Below, piece after piece: positions 51,606 to 60,142 of a DNA stretch of 64,000 nucleotides; the first letter of the stretch is position 1, and the number at the start of each line of letters is the position of its first letter. The notes beneath the pieces were generated by a model, which ran no database searches, was not told where the DNA came from, and saw nothing but the letters and a program-made list of their open reading frames with translations. The position numbers and the translations under genes are program-made. The DNA comes from an uncultured Pelagibacteraceae bacterium (GTDB taxonomy: Bacteria; Pseudomonadota; Alphaproteobacteria; Pelagibacterales; Pelagibacteraceae): NCBI GenBank assembly GCA_902544135.1, contig CACCBF010000003.1:88664-152663 (forward strand), in the 5' to 3' direction.

Positions 51606-53390
51606 TTGAACATTTATAGAAGTCATAATTGTGATGGATTAAGAAAAAAAGATGTTGGTAAAAAAGTATTGCTCTCTGGATGGATAAATAAAAAAAGAGA
51701 TCATGGTAATCTTTTATTTATTGATTTAAGAGATAACTATGGAATTACACAATGTATAATTGATAAAGATAATCAACACTTTTCAATTCTTGAAAAAATG
51801 CAACTTGAAACAGTTATAAAAATTGATGGGGAAGTTGTCTGCAGATCAGATGAGACTATAAATAAAGAAATAAACACAGGTGAGGTAGAAGTTGTTATAA
51901 AAAATTTTAATGTTTTAGGAACATGTAAAGAACTTCCAATGCCAATATTTAGTGATCAAGAATATTCAGAGGAGATTAGATTAAAATATAGATTTTTAGA
52001 TTTAAGAAGAAAAAAAATTCATGAAAATATTATTCTCAGATCAAAAGTAATTTCCTTTATAAGAAATGAGATGAACAAACTTGGTTTTTTAGAATTTCAG
52101 ACACCAATTTTGACATCATCAAGTCCTGAGGGAGCAAGAGATTTTCTAGTCCCAAGTAGGTTAAATCCAGGGAAATTTTATGCACTTCCTCAAGCCCCCC
52201 AACAATTTAAACAATTAATTATGGTTTCGGGATTTGATAAATATTTTCAAATCGCACCTTGTTTTAGAGATGAAGATGCTAGAGCAGATAGGAGTCCCGG
52301 AGAGTTTTATCAATTAGACTTAGAGATGTCATTTGTTGAACAAGAGGATGTTTTCAATGTAGTAGAAACACTTTTAGTAAATACTTTTAAAAATTTTTCA
52401 AAAAAAAATTTATTAGAAAAAAAATTTCCAAGAATTCCTTACAAGGAGTCTATGATCAAGTATGGAACAGATAAGCCTGATCTTAGAAACCCTCTTATAA
52501 TTAATGATATAACTGAGATCTTTTTAAGAGACGATATTAAATTCGAGATTTTTAAAAAATTAGTTAAATCTGGTTCTAAGGTAAGATGCATAATTACCAA
52601 AAATACAAAAAATAAACCTAGAAGTTTTTTTGATGGTATTGACAAATGGGCTAAAGATCAAGGAGCATCTGGTATGGCCTATTTTACTTTTGAAAAAGAC
52701 AAAGAAGTTTTTGGTAAAGGACCTGTTGGAAAATTTTTTACTAAAGAGGCATTAGAAGAATTAATGAAAAAAACAGGTGCTAACATAGGTGACAGTATAT
52801 TTTTTGCATGCAATAAAGAAAAAGATTTAGAGGCAATCACATCATTGGCTAGAAATAAAATTGCTAAAGATTTAGATTTAATAGATGAAAACATTTTTGC
52901 ATTTTGTTGGATTGTCGACTATCCAATGTATGAGAGAGATGAAGTGACAAAAAAAATTAATTTTAGCCATAATCCATTCTCAATGCCTCAAGGAGATATA
53001 GATAAAATTGACTTTAATAAACCACTAGAAATTTTAGCATATCAGTATGATATAGTATGTAATGGAATAGAATTATCCTCTGGTGCAATTAGAAACCATA
53101 TTCCTGAACTAATGTACAAATTATTTTCTGTAGCTGGATATGACAAAAACCAAGTCGATCAAAAATTTAGTGGGATGATAAATGCTTTAAATTATGGCGC
53201 ACCTCCACATGGGGGTATTGCCCCAGGTTTAGATCGAATAGTTATGCTTTTAGCAAATGAAAAAAATATAAGAGAAGTTACTATGTTTCCAATGAATCAA
53301 AATGCTCAAGATTTGATGATGAATGCTCCTTCAGAAGTTAGCAATGACCAATTAAAAGAGTTGAACATTTCTCTAAAAACGAAAAAATAG
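51606..53390 (+). CDS. aspS: Aspartyl-tRNA synthetase (probably non-discriminating type)
   Basis: AspS charges tRNA-Asp. The 594-residue bacterial-type enzyme has an OB-fold anticodon domain ('GKKVLLSGWINKKRDHGNLLFIDLRDNYGITQCII'), class II motif 2 'YFQIAPCFRDEDARADRSPGEFYQLDLEMSF', the GAD insertion domain, and motif 3 'GAPPHGGIAPGLDRIVML'. It starts at TTG, placed by a strong AGGAG. Many alphaproteobacteria also charge tRNA-Asn with AspS and amidate it; that cannot be decided here. The stop abuts the convergent NrdJ-like gene. Confidence 0.95.
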   Translation: MNIYRSHNCDGLRKKDVGKKVLLSGWINKKRDHGNLLFIDLRDNYGITQCIIDKDNQHFSILEKMQLETVIKIDGEVVCRSDETINKEINTGEVEVVIKNFNVLGTCKELPMPIFSDQEYSEEIRLKYRFLDLRRKKIHENIILRSKVISFIRNEMNKLGFLEFQTPILTSSSPEGARDFLVPSRLNPGKFYALPQAPQQFKQLIMVSGFDKYFQIAPCFRDEDARADRSPGEFYQLDLEMSFVEQEDVFNVVETLLVNTFKNFSKKNLLEKKFPRIPYKESMIKYGTDKPDLRNPLIINDITEIFLRDDIKFEIFKKLVKSGSKVRCIITKNTKNKPRSFFDGIDKWAKDQGASGMAYFTFEKDKEVFGKGPVGKFFTKEALEELMKKTGANIGDSIFFACNKEKDLEAITSLARNKIAKDLDLIDENIFAFCWIVDYPMYERDEVTKKINFSHNPFSMPQGDIDKIDFNKPLEILAYQYDIVCNGIELSSGAIRNHIPELMYKLFSVAGYDKNQVDQKFSGMINALNYGAPPHGGIAPGLDRIVMLLANEKNIREVTMFPMNQNAQDLMMNAPSEVSNDQLKELNISLKTKK

Positions 53391-54215
53391 CTATTTTTTA
53401 CCTTTGAGACTTATCTTTACATCAGACAAATCCACTAGGTTTTTTTTATAGTTATTTCTTACAAAGCCTTTGCTGGTCATATCCTTGACAATCTTTAACA
53501 GTTGATTTTGTTCTTCAGGATTTTTTTCATCAAAATTAGTGTTATCATTATTTCCAATGGCTGGTGTATGAGCTAAATCTTCTCTATTTTGGTAAGAAAT
53601 AGCTAATTCTCTAAAAATATAATCTAAAATTGAAGTGGCACTTAAAATCCGATCATTTCCATAAACTTTACCAGATGGCTCAAATTTTGTTCCAACAAAC
53701 GCGTTAATAAATTCATCCAGTGGAACTCCGTACTGAAGTCCAAGTGATATAGCTATTGCAAAATTATTCATTAAGGCCTTTACTAACTCACCTTCTTTAC
53801 TTGTATCAATAAAAATTTCACCAATCTTACCATCCTCATATTCTCCAGTATGTAAATAAACTTTATGGTCACCTATTGTTGCTTTTTGAATGTAGCCTTT
53901 TCTTCTATCAGGCATACTAAATCTTTTTTCATGTACATCTGAATTATTATGCGTTTTTTTAATTATTTTTTCAAAATTTTTTTGACTAGTTTGTTTGATA
54001 TCAGATTTAATATTTATACCAGTATCTTTTAAAATTTTTTTATTATTTGGGTCTAAACTTTTTGTTTTTCTGTTATCAAGTTTAACATCTAATATTTCAA
54101 ATTCCCCATCATCTCTTTTTTCTAAGTTTTTTAATTCTGTTTCATTTATACTATCTAAATGATGATTTACTTTAAATGTGCAAGTGTAATAAGTTTCGAC
54201 TAAATATTTTGCCAT
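53391..54215 (-). CDS. Stand-alone NrdJ C-terminal (TSCPD) domain-like protein
   Basis: This 274-residue protein resembles only the C-terminal part of vitamin-B12-dependent ribonucleotide reductase. '[39 protein letters not shown]' and '[69 protein letters not shown]' are near-identical in style to NrdJ C-termini. No NrdJ catalytic subunit is nearby. Pseudomonas has a split NrdJa/NrdJb, but here the piece stands alone between aspS and NDUFA12. The first 100 residues are Lys/Asp-rich and less conserved. A role in nucleotide reduction is not proven. Confidence 0.82.
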   Translation of the reverse strand: MAKYLVETYYTCTFKVNHHLDSINETELKNLEKRDDGEFEILDVKLDNRKTKSLDPNNKKILKDTGINIKSDIKQTSQKNFEKIIKKTHNNSDVHEKRFSMPDRRKGYIQKATIGDHKVYLHTGEYEDGKIGEIFIDTSKEGELVKALMNNFAIAISLGLQYGVPLDEFINAFVGTKFEPSGKVYGNDRILSATSILDYIFRELAISYQNREDLAHTPAIGNNDNTNFDEKNPEEQNQLLKIVKDMTSKGFVRNNYKKNLVDLSDVKISLKGKK

Positions 54216-54329
54216 AAAACCTCAATATAAAAAATAATTTGATTAATGATTCAATTTATTTATATACAAAAACAAATTTTAGTCTAATTTATTTTATACA
54301 ATTTTAAATTGAAAATATTTGAATTTTAT

Positions 54330-54689
54330 ATGTTGACACTTTTTAAAAAAATTTTCACTTGGTGGAATCGAGATACATTTGGCACGAGATTGAAAACAAT
54401 TTTTTTTGGAAAATTTGTTGGGGAAGATGATTTTGGGAATAAATATTATGAAAGCAAAAAAGGAAAGAGATGGATTATTTATGCAGATGAAATTGATGCA
54501 AGCAAAATACCTGTGGAGTGGTATTCATGGATGCATTTCACGTCAAATAAAATCGAGAAAAATCATAAACTGAGAAAATACAAATGGCAAAAACCACATA
54601 AACCAAATTTAACAGGAACGGACTCTGCTTACTATCCAAATAAAAATAAAAACATTAATGAAAAAAAATATAAAAGTTGGAAAAATTGA
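54330..54689 (+). CDS. NADH:ubiquinone oxidoreductase subunit NDUFA12 family
   Basis: This 119-residue protein matches the complex I accessory subunit NDUFA12 (B17.2), which alphaproteobacteria share with mitochondria. The core is 'TWWNRDTFGTRLKTIFFGKFVGEDDFGNKYYESKKGKRWIIYADEIDASKIPVEWYSWMHFTSNKIEKNHK'. I choose ATG 54330 (MLTLFKKIF) over the TTG 21 nt upstream listed in the track. The next gene, DUF2155, overlaps its end by 32 nt, a standard alphaproteobacterial pairing. Confidence 0.92.
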   Translation: MLTLFKKIFTWWNRDTFGTRLKTIFFGKFVGEDDFGNKYYESKKGKRWIIYADEIDASKIPVEWYSWMHFTSNKIEKNHKLRKYKWQKPHKPNLTGTDSAYYPNKNKNINEKKYKSWKN

Positions 54690-55059
54690 ATTTAAATTTT
54701 TATTTTTAACTTTATTTTTACTTTTAAATCTTAATACTAATTTAAATTCAAGTTCTGACTTGGAAGGATCTGTAACTGAAATTAAAGTATTGGATAAGAT
54801 AAGTTCAAAAAATATATTAGTTAAACTAAATAATGGTTATGAAACCCGACATAAAGATCTTTCTATAAAAAGTATGAAATGTAAAAATTCAGAATTCGAT
54901 GATAATCCGGAAATCACAGCTTATATTCAGGTGAAAGATTTAAGCAATAAAAATAAAGATGATGTATTTGTATTCAATGGTTGGATGTTTTCTTCAAGTC
55001 CATCGATAGCACCGTTTGATCATCCAGTATATGATATATGGCTTATTAAATGTTATTAA
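54658..55059 (+). CDS. DUF2155 domain exported protein
   Basis: This 133-residue protein has an N-terminal hydrophobic signal segment (about 12-31) and the DUF2155 core 'ITAYIQVKDL...VFVFNGWMFSSSPSIAPFDHPVYDIWLIKC'. Its function is unknown. It nearly always follows the NDUFA12 gene in alphaproteobacteria. Its ATG lies inside that gene and its stop overlaps the convergent accC by 4 nt. Cys residues in 'SMKCKN' and 'LIKCY' may form a disulfide in the periplasm. Confidence 0.87.
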   Translation: MKKNIKVGKIEFKFLFLTLFLLLNLNTNLNSSSDLEGSVTEIKVLDKISSKNILVKLNNGYETRHKDLSIKSMKCKNSEFDDNPEITAYIQVKDLSNKNKDDVFVFNGWMFSSSPSIAPFDHPVYDIWLIKCY

Positions 55060-56393
55060 ACAATTTTTTCATTATCAAGCCAACTCACATTAAAATCTGA
55101 ATTAATAAACTTTTCATGATTTAGTAGTTTTTTGTGTAAAGGTATCGTTGTTGTAATTCCATCAATCACAAATTCATCAAGAGATCTATTCATTCTTTGA
55201 ATAGCCTCTGTTCTATTTCTTCCATGGCAAATCAATTTACAAATCAAGCTATCATAATATGGTGTAACCTTGTATCCTTGAAAAATCGCCCCATCCACTC
55301 TAGTTCTAAATCCTGATGGTTGATTACACATTGTGATAGTTCCTGGAGAGGGTTGAAAATTATTACTTGGATCTTCTGCATTAATTCTACATTCTATAGC
55401 ATGACCTCTTGGATTAATGTCTGATTGTTCTAATGCAGTCTCTCCTGTATAAGCTATCCATATTTGTTCTTTTATAATATCTATTCCAGTAACCATTTCA
55501 GAAACTGGATGTTCTACTTGCACTCTCGTGTTCATCTCTAAAAAGTAAAATTTTCCATCTTCATATATATACTCCACAGTTCCAGCACCTTCATATCCAA
55601 TTTTACTTACCATGTTGACAGTTTTTTCAAAAAGATCTTTTCTAATTTCATCATTTAAAACTGGACTTGGAGTTTCCTCAATTAATTTTTGATGTCTTCT
55701 TTGAATAGAACAATCTCTCTCATGCAAATGAATTGTTCTATTTTTTCCAGCTAGTATCTGTACCTCAATATGTCTAGGATTTTGAAAAAACTTTTCTATG
55801 TAGACCTCTTCGTTGCCAAAATATTTTTTTGCTTCTGATCTAGCAGTTGCAAATAATAAATCAAAATCTTCCTCATTATGAACTATTTTCATCCCTTTTC
55901 CACCCCCACCACCAGAAGCCTTAATTAAAACTGGAAACCCAATTTTTTTAGAGAGATCTTTCGCTTCAACTACGTTCTTAACCCCACCCTCTGATCCCTC
56001 AATAACTGGTAGACCATTTTCTTTTGCAATTTTTTTAGCTTGAATTTTGTCACCCATCATCTCTATATGTTTAGATGATGCACCAATAAATTTTATTTTA
56101 TTTTCTTCTAACATTCTCGCAAAATTTGCATTTTCTGATAAAAAACCATAGCCCGGATGGACAGCTTCAGCCCCAGTAAGATCTATAGCAGATAACAAAG
56201 CAGGGATATTTAAATAACTACTGGAAGGTTGATGTGAGCCGATACAAACACTTTCATCAGCCAGTTTTACATGCATGCTATTTCTGTCAACATCTGAATG
56301 GACAGCTACAGTAGAAATTCCCCATTCTTTACATGCTCTTATTACTCTAACTGCAATTTCTCCACGATTTGCAATTAGGATTTTTTTAAACAT
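55056..56393 (-). CDS. accC: Acetyl-CoA carboxylase, biotin carboxylase subunit
   Basis: AccC carboxylates biotin on AccB with ATP and bicarbonate, the first half-reaction of malonyl-CoA synthesis. At 445 residues it is the stand-alone form. It has 'KILIANRGEIAVRVIRACKEWGI', 'HPGYGFLSENANFA', the Gly-rich ATP loop 'IKASGGGGGKGMKIV', 'ERDCSIQRRHQKLIEE' and 'FLEMNTRVQVEHPVSEMVTGID'. It overlaps the accB stop by one base. Confidence 0.97.
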   Translation of the reverse strand: MFKKILIANRGEIAVRVIRACKEWGISTVAVHSDVDRNSMHVKLADESVCIGSHQPSSSYLNIPALLSAIDLTGAEAVHPGYGFLSENANFARMLEENKIKFIGASSKHIEMMGDKIQAKKIAKENGLPVIEGSEGGVKNVVEAKDLSKKIGFPVLIKASGGGGGKGMKIVHNEEDFDLLFATARSEAKKYFGNEEVYIEKFFQNPRHIEVQILAGKNRTIHLHERDCSIQRRHQKLIEETPSPVLNDEIRKDLFEKTVNMVSKIGYEGAGTVEYIYEDGKFYFLEMNTRVQVEHPVSEMVTGIDIIKEQIWIAYTGETALEQSDINPRGHAIECRINAEDPSNNFQPSPGTITMCNQPSGFRTRVDGAIFQGYKVTPYYDSLICKLICHGRNRTEAIQRMNRSLDEFVIDGITTTIPLHKKLLNHEKFINSDFNVSWLDNEKIV

Positions 56394-56827
56394 TATTCTA
56401 GAATGATTAAGGCTTGGCCAAATTCAACAGGTTGTCCATCATTCACCAAAATTTTTTTTACAACGCCAGCTGAAGTCGAAGGTACATGATTCATTGTTTT
56501 CATAGCTTCAACAATCATAACTGTATCACCTTTTTTAATTTTTTTTCCAACTTCAACAAACTTTTTCGCTCCAGGTTCTGGTGCATGATACGCAGTTCCA
56601 ATTATTGGGGATTTAATTTCTATACCAGAAATAATATCATCTGAAATATTTGCATCTGGACTTGATGAGGATACAACTTTTGGATTTGGAAAGGATTGAC
56701 TATTTACTGATATAGTATTTTTTGAAACTTTAATTTTTGTATCCTTAACTGTATATTCTAATTCAGTGAGTTTAAATTCATCTAAATATTCAGTTAATTC
56801 TTTAATTATTTTTTTATCAATTTTCAT
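56393..56827 (-). CDS. accB: Biotin carboxyl carrier protein of acetyl-CoA carboxylase
   Basis: This 144-residue carrier has a C-terminal biotinyl domain with Lys110 in 'VMIVEAMKTMNHVPS' as the biotin site, and an N-terminal helical part joined by a Ser/Pro linker ('NSQSFPNPKVVSSSSPDANIS'). 'SPIIGTAYHAPEPGAKKFVEVG' shows the thumb-type region of bacterial AccB. It overlaps aroQ by 11 nt and accC by 1 nt, giving the standard aroQ-accB-accC order. Confidence 0.97.
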   Translation of the reverse strand: MKIDKKIIKELTEYLDEFKLTELEYTVKDTKIKVSKNTISVNSQSFPNPKVVSSSSPDANISDDIISGIEIKSPIIGTAYHAPEPGAKKFVEVGKKIKKGDTVMIVEAMKTMNHVPSTSAGVVKKILVNDGQPVEFGQALIILE

Positions 56828-57263
56828 TTTCCAAGAGCTTTTGCATAGAAATTATGGCTAAAATATAACCGTCTATTCCCAATCCAAAAATTCCACCAGT
56901 AACTATATCACTTATGAGGGATTTTTGTCTAAATTCTTCTCTCTTATATATATTAGATATATGTAATTCAATAATAGGTTTTTTAAATATATCCAAAGCA
57001 TCCCTTATGGCAACTGATGTATGAGTAAAAGCGGCAGCGTTAATTATTATTCCATTAAATTTTTTTCTGGACTCTTGAATTATATTCACCAATTCACCTT
57101 CAACATTAGATTGAGCAAATTCTACTTTTAGACCCAATTCATTTGATTTTTTAGCACAGATTTCTTTTAATTCTTTAAAAGTAACTGAGCCATATTGTGA
57201 TTGTTCTCTTTCACCTAATAGATTAAGATTTGGACCGTTAATAATAATTATTTTATTATTCAT
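56817..57263 (-). CDS. aroQ: 3-dehydroquinate dehydratase, type II
   Basis: AroQ converts 3-dehydroquinate to 3-dehydroshikimate. The 148-residue enzyme has 'IIINGPNLNLLGEREQSQYGSVTF' with the catalytic Tyr, 'QSNVEGELVNIIQES', 'INAAAFTHTSVAIRDAL' and 'ELHISNIYKREEFRQKSLISDI'. A link to accBC is common in bacteria. Its start is only 16 bp from the divergent thiS, so the two promoters must overlap or extend into each other's genes. Confidence 0.97.
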   Translation of the reverse strand: MNNKIIIINGPNLNLLGEREQSQYGSVTFKELKEICAKKSNELGLKVEFAQSNVEGELVNIIQESRKKFNGIIINAAAFTHTSVAIRDALDIFKKPIIELHISNIYKREEFRQKSLISDIVTGGIFGLGIDGYILAIISMQKLLENEN

Positions 57264-57279
57264 TCAGCTTTTATATACG

Positions 57280-57498
57280 ATGAAAAAAATAAAAAAAATA
57301 AAAATTAAAATAAATGGTAGTTTTAAATTTGTAAAATATAATACCAATTTATCTGATCTTTTAAAAACTTTAAAAATACCATTAAAAAAAGTGGCAATAG
57401 AGTTAAATCAAGAAATAGTAGATAAAAAAAAACTTAATAAACAAATTTTAAGAAATAATGATAAAATAGAAATAGTTAACTTTATTGGAGGTGGTTAG
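57280..57498 (+). CDS. thiS: Thiamine sulfur-carrier protein ThiS
   Basis: ThiS is a 72-residue ubiquitin-fold protein whose C-terminal glycine is converted to a thiocarboxylate that supplies sulfur for the thiazole ring. The C-terminus 'IEIVNFIGGG' has the needed Gly-Gly, with one extra Gly in front. The N-terminus is very Lys-rich. It is directly followed by thiG. A thiF homologue to activate it is not in the window. Confidence 0.93.
   Translation: MKKIKKIKIKINGSFKFVKYNTNLSDLLKTLKIPLKKVAIELNQEIVDKKKLNKQILRNNDKIEIVNFIGGG
57487..57491 (+). promoter_or_regulatory. Ribosome-binding site supporting a TTG start for thiG
   Basis: GGAGG, which also encodes the terminal glycines of ThiS, lies 8 nt before TTG 57500. 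This favours TTG 57500 over the TTG at 57485 in the ORF track, because the latter starts upstream of the Shine-Dalgarno sequence and inside thiS. Confidence 0.65.
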
Positions 57499-57499
57499 T

Positions 57500-58273
57500 T
57501 TGAAGAAGGATAAATTTATAATTGCTGGAAGAAATTTTAAATCTCGTTTAATTGTTGGGACAGGAAAATATAAAAGTATGTCGCAATGTGCTAAGGCTGT
57601 GAAATTATCAGGTGCAAGTATAGTTACTGTAGCTGTAAGAAGAGTTAATATAACCGACAAAAAAAAAGCTCTACTTATGGATTATATTGATCCGAAGAAA
57701 ATCACTTATTTACCAAACACCGCAGGCTGTTTCAACTCAAAAGATGCTTTGAGAACACTAAGATTAGCAAGAGAGATTGGAGGATGGAAATTAGTAAAAC
57801 TAGAAGTTTTGGGTGATAAGAAAAATTTATTTCCAGAAATGATTGAAACGCTGAAGTCAACTGAGGTTTTGTCTAGAGAGGGGTTTAAAGTTATGGTTTA
57901 TTGTAACGATGATCCTTTAATGGCTAAGAGATTAGAAAACGCAGGAGCATGTGCAATTATGCCTTTAGCTGCTCCAATTGGTTCAGGTCTAGGTATACAG
58001 AATCAAACAAATATTAAAATAATTAGAAAACAAACAAAATTGCCTTTAATTATTGATGCTGGTCTTGGTCAAGCATCAGATGCAACTATTGCAATGGAGC
58101 TTGGGTGTGATGGTGTTTTAGTTAATACTGCAATAGCGAAAGCTACGAAACCTTTTGATATGGCTCTAGCATTCAAGAATGCTGTGATAGCAGGAAGACA
58201 ATCTTATCTTTCTGGTAGGATTCAAAAAAATTTAATGGGTAGTGCTTCATCTCCATCAAAAGGAATTATTTAG
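57500..58273 (+). CDS. thiG: Thiazole synthase ThiG
   Basis: ThiG builds the thiazole phosphate of thiamine from deoxyxylulose phosphate, ThiS-thiocarboxylate and dehydroglycine. The TIM-barrel pattern is clear: 'RLIVGTGKYKS', 'TYLPNTAGCFNSKDALRTLRLAREIGGWKLVKLEVLGD' (Schiff-base Lys), 'AAPIGSGLGIQN', 'IIDAGLGQASDATIAMELGCDGVLVNTAIAKA'. I start it at TTG 57500 (257 residues). The partner that makes dehydroglycine (ThiO or ThiH) is not adjacent. The 3' end overlaps the RNase E/G gene by 8 nt. Confidence 0.95.
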   Translation: MKKDKFIIAGRNFKSRLIVGTGKYKSMSQCAKAVKLSGASIVTVAVRRVNITDKKKALLMDYIDPKKITYLPNTAGCFNSKDALRTLRLAREIGGWKLVKLEVLGDKKNLFPEMIETLKSTEVLSREGFKVMVYCNDDPLMAKRLENAGACAIMPLAAPIGSGLGIQNQTNIKIIRKQTKLPLIIDAGLGQASDATIAMELGCDGVLVNTAIAKATKPFDMALAFKNAVIAGRQSYLSGRIQKNLMGSASSPSKGII

Positions 58274-60044
58274 CTTTTTTATAAAATCTTTTTTTTTTAT
58301 AAATTTTCTTTTTGTAAACTCTCTTATTCTTTAATTGAATTACATTTTCCTTTAATGTTATTTTTTCTATATTTTTTAATTTTTCATAATGCTCTATTAG
58401 TTCAAGAGTTTTTTTTGATTTATTTTTTAAATCAATTATATATTCAGGTATAATCAAACTGTTATCAGTTATTATATCTATTTTCATTTTATTCTTTTTC
58501 TCGAAATATTTTAAATCCTCAATAAAATTTTCTTTTAAAAAATTTGAGATTTTTTCACATACTTTTAAATTCACATATTTAGCTTTATTTATAACTGTTT
58601 TAAGTTCAACTAATTTTAAAATTTTTAATGCAAAAGATTCATCAGTAAGATTTATTTTCCATTTAACAGCACTTTCTCTTAACCTTTGTCTAGACATTTC
58701 TAATAAGCCAAAATTACTTATTCTTCCGATTTGAATTCTTGCTCTATCAGCTCTACATTTCTCTTTTAATCTTCTCTCTACTAATTTTCTATTCCCATAA
58801 CTAAGCATATCTATAAAATCAATAATTATTAAACCTGATAAATCTCTAATTTTAATTTGTCTGGCAATTTCGTCAGCTGCCTCAATATTCGTGTCTAAAG
58901 CAGTGCTTTCTACATTTTTTTGTTTTATTGAACTCCCTGAATTTATATCTATTGAAACTAAAGCCTCAGTCGGATTTACAACTAAGTACCCCCCAGATTT
59001 TAATTTTATTTCTGTTTCAAATATTTGATTAAGTTTTTGTTCAATTCCTTCCTCAATGAATAATGGATTTTTACCTCTATATTTTTTTATTTTTTTCACA
59101 TGTGAAGGCATCATCATTTTCATAAAATTTTGTGCTTTTTTATAACCTTCATTTCCCTCTACGAATATATTTTGGGTATTTTCATCGTACATATCTCTAA
59201 GTGTTCTTTTTATAATTTCACTTTCTTGATGTATTAGAGAGGGTGCAATAGAATTAATTGCATTTTCTTTTATTTGATTCCACGTATTTATTAGTGTTGT
59301 CAAATCATGATTAATTTCATTTTTTGTTTTATTACTTCCAGCTGTCCTAACTATTAAACCCATTTGTTTTGGTATTTCAATTTCATTAAGTATTGATCTA
59401 ATTTTTTTCCTATCAGCTGGGTTAAATATTTTTCTAGAAATTCCTCCTCCTTTAGGGGTATTAGGCATCAAAACAATATATTTACCTGCTATAGATATAA
59501 AGGTGCTTAAGGCAGCTCCCTTTTGACCTCTTTCATCTTTTATTACCTGAACAAGTATTACTTGGTTAGGCTTGATAACTTCTTGTATCTTGTACCTTTT
59601 AAATTTTGTTTTATTATTATTTTTTTTAACTTTAAAATCTTCAGTACTTTCTTTTTCATCTTGATTTTTTATCTCAATTGGATCCTCTAACTCTAAATTT
59701 CCTTCAGCAATTCGCTCTTCTTCTTTTTCTTCTACTTTTTTTGATAGTTCTTCTCGAGCTTTTTCTTCCTCCAATTTAATTATTTCAAGATCACTTCTAG
59801 GAATTTGATAATAGTCTGACTGAATGTCATTAAAAGATAGAAAGCCGTGTCTCTCTCTACCAAAATCTACAAATGCAGCTTGTAAAGAAGGCTCAATTCT
59901 ACTTACTTTGCCTAAATAAATATTATTTTTAATTAAATTATTTTTTAAGCCCTCGTACTCGTAATCTTCAATATTATCATTGGATTTAAGTACAACTCTA
60001 GTTTCACTCGGATGCGAAGCATCGATATATAAATTTTTTTCCAT
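58266..60044 (-). CDS. rne: Ribonuclease E/G family endoribonuclease
   Basis: This 592-residue enzyme cuts AU-rich single-stranded RNA in mRNA decay and rRNA processing. It has an S1 domain split by an acidic insert of about 75 residues ('KVEEKEEERIAEGNLELED'), the 5'-sensor/RNase H part, and catalytic Asp residues in 'ALVSIDINSGS' and 'GLIIIDFIDML'. After 'LLEMSRQRLRESA' the usual Zn-link Cys motif (CPxCxG) is absent. The long C-terminal degradosome scaffold is also missing; a short Lys-rich tail ends the protein. RNase E or G naming is uncertain. Confidence 0.9.
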   Translation of the reverse strand: MEKNLYIDASHPSETRVVLKSNDNIEDYEYEGLKNNLIKNNIYLGKVSRIEPSLQAAFVDFGRERHGFLSFNDIQSDYYQIPRSDLEIIKLEEEKAREELSKKVEEKEEERIAEGNLELEDPIEIKNQDEKESTEDFKVKKNNNKTKFKRYKIQEVIKPNQVILVQVIKDERGQKGAALSTFISIAGKYIVLMPNTPKGGGISRKIFNPADRKKIRSILNEIEIPKQMGLIVRTAGSNKTKNEINHDLTTLINTWNQIKENAINSIAPSLIHQESEIIKRTLRDMYDENTQNIFVEGNEGYKKAQNFMKMMMPSHVKKIKKYRGKNPLFIEEGIEQKLNQIFETEIKLKSGGYLVVNPTEALVSIDINSGSSIKQKNVESTALDTNIEAADEIARQIKIRDLSGLIIIDFIDMLSYGNRKLVERRLKEKCRADRARIQIGRISNFGLLEMSRQRLRESAVKWKINLTDESFALKILKLVELKTVINKAKYVNLKVCEKISNFLKENFIEDLKYFEKKNKMKIDIITDNSLIIPEYIIDLKNKSKKTLELIEHYEKLKNIEKITLKENVIQLKNKRVYKKKIYKKKRFYKKAK

Positions 60045-60127
60045 GGTTTCATATTTGATTTTTTAATTAGATAATTCATTTTAAATTTTGTGTATTCTTT
60101 ATGCCATATCTTTAACAAATTCCCGTA

Positions 60128-60133
60128 TATAAT
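60128..60133 (+). promoter_or_regulatory. Putative -10 box of the PBP1A gene
   Basis: A perfect TATAAT ends 9 nt before the mrcA ATG, in the 98-bp gap to the divergent RNase E/G gene. A start about 7 nt downstream would leave a leader of only a few bases, and no Shine-Dalgarno sequence is visible. No convincing -35 box is present. Confidence 0.42.
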
Positions 60134-60142
60134 GGAATTAAA

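Noticed and set aside
53391-54215. Degraded remnant (pseudogene) of a full-length nrdJ
   Set aside because: The frame is intact over 274 codons with a proper start, conserved core and its own N-terminal region, so it looks like a functional separate gene.
57485-57499. ORF-track start of thiG at TTG 57485
   Set aside because: This start lies upstream of the GGAGG ribosome site and within thiS; TTG 57500 is correctly spaced.
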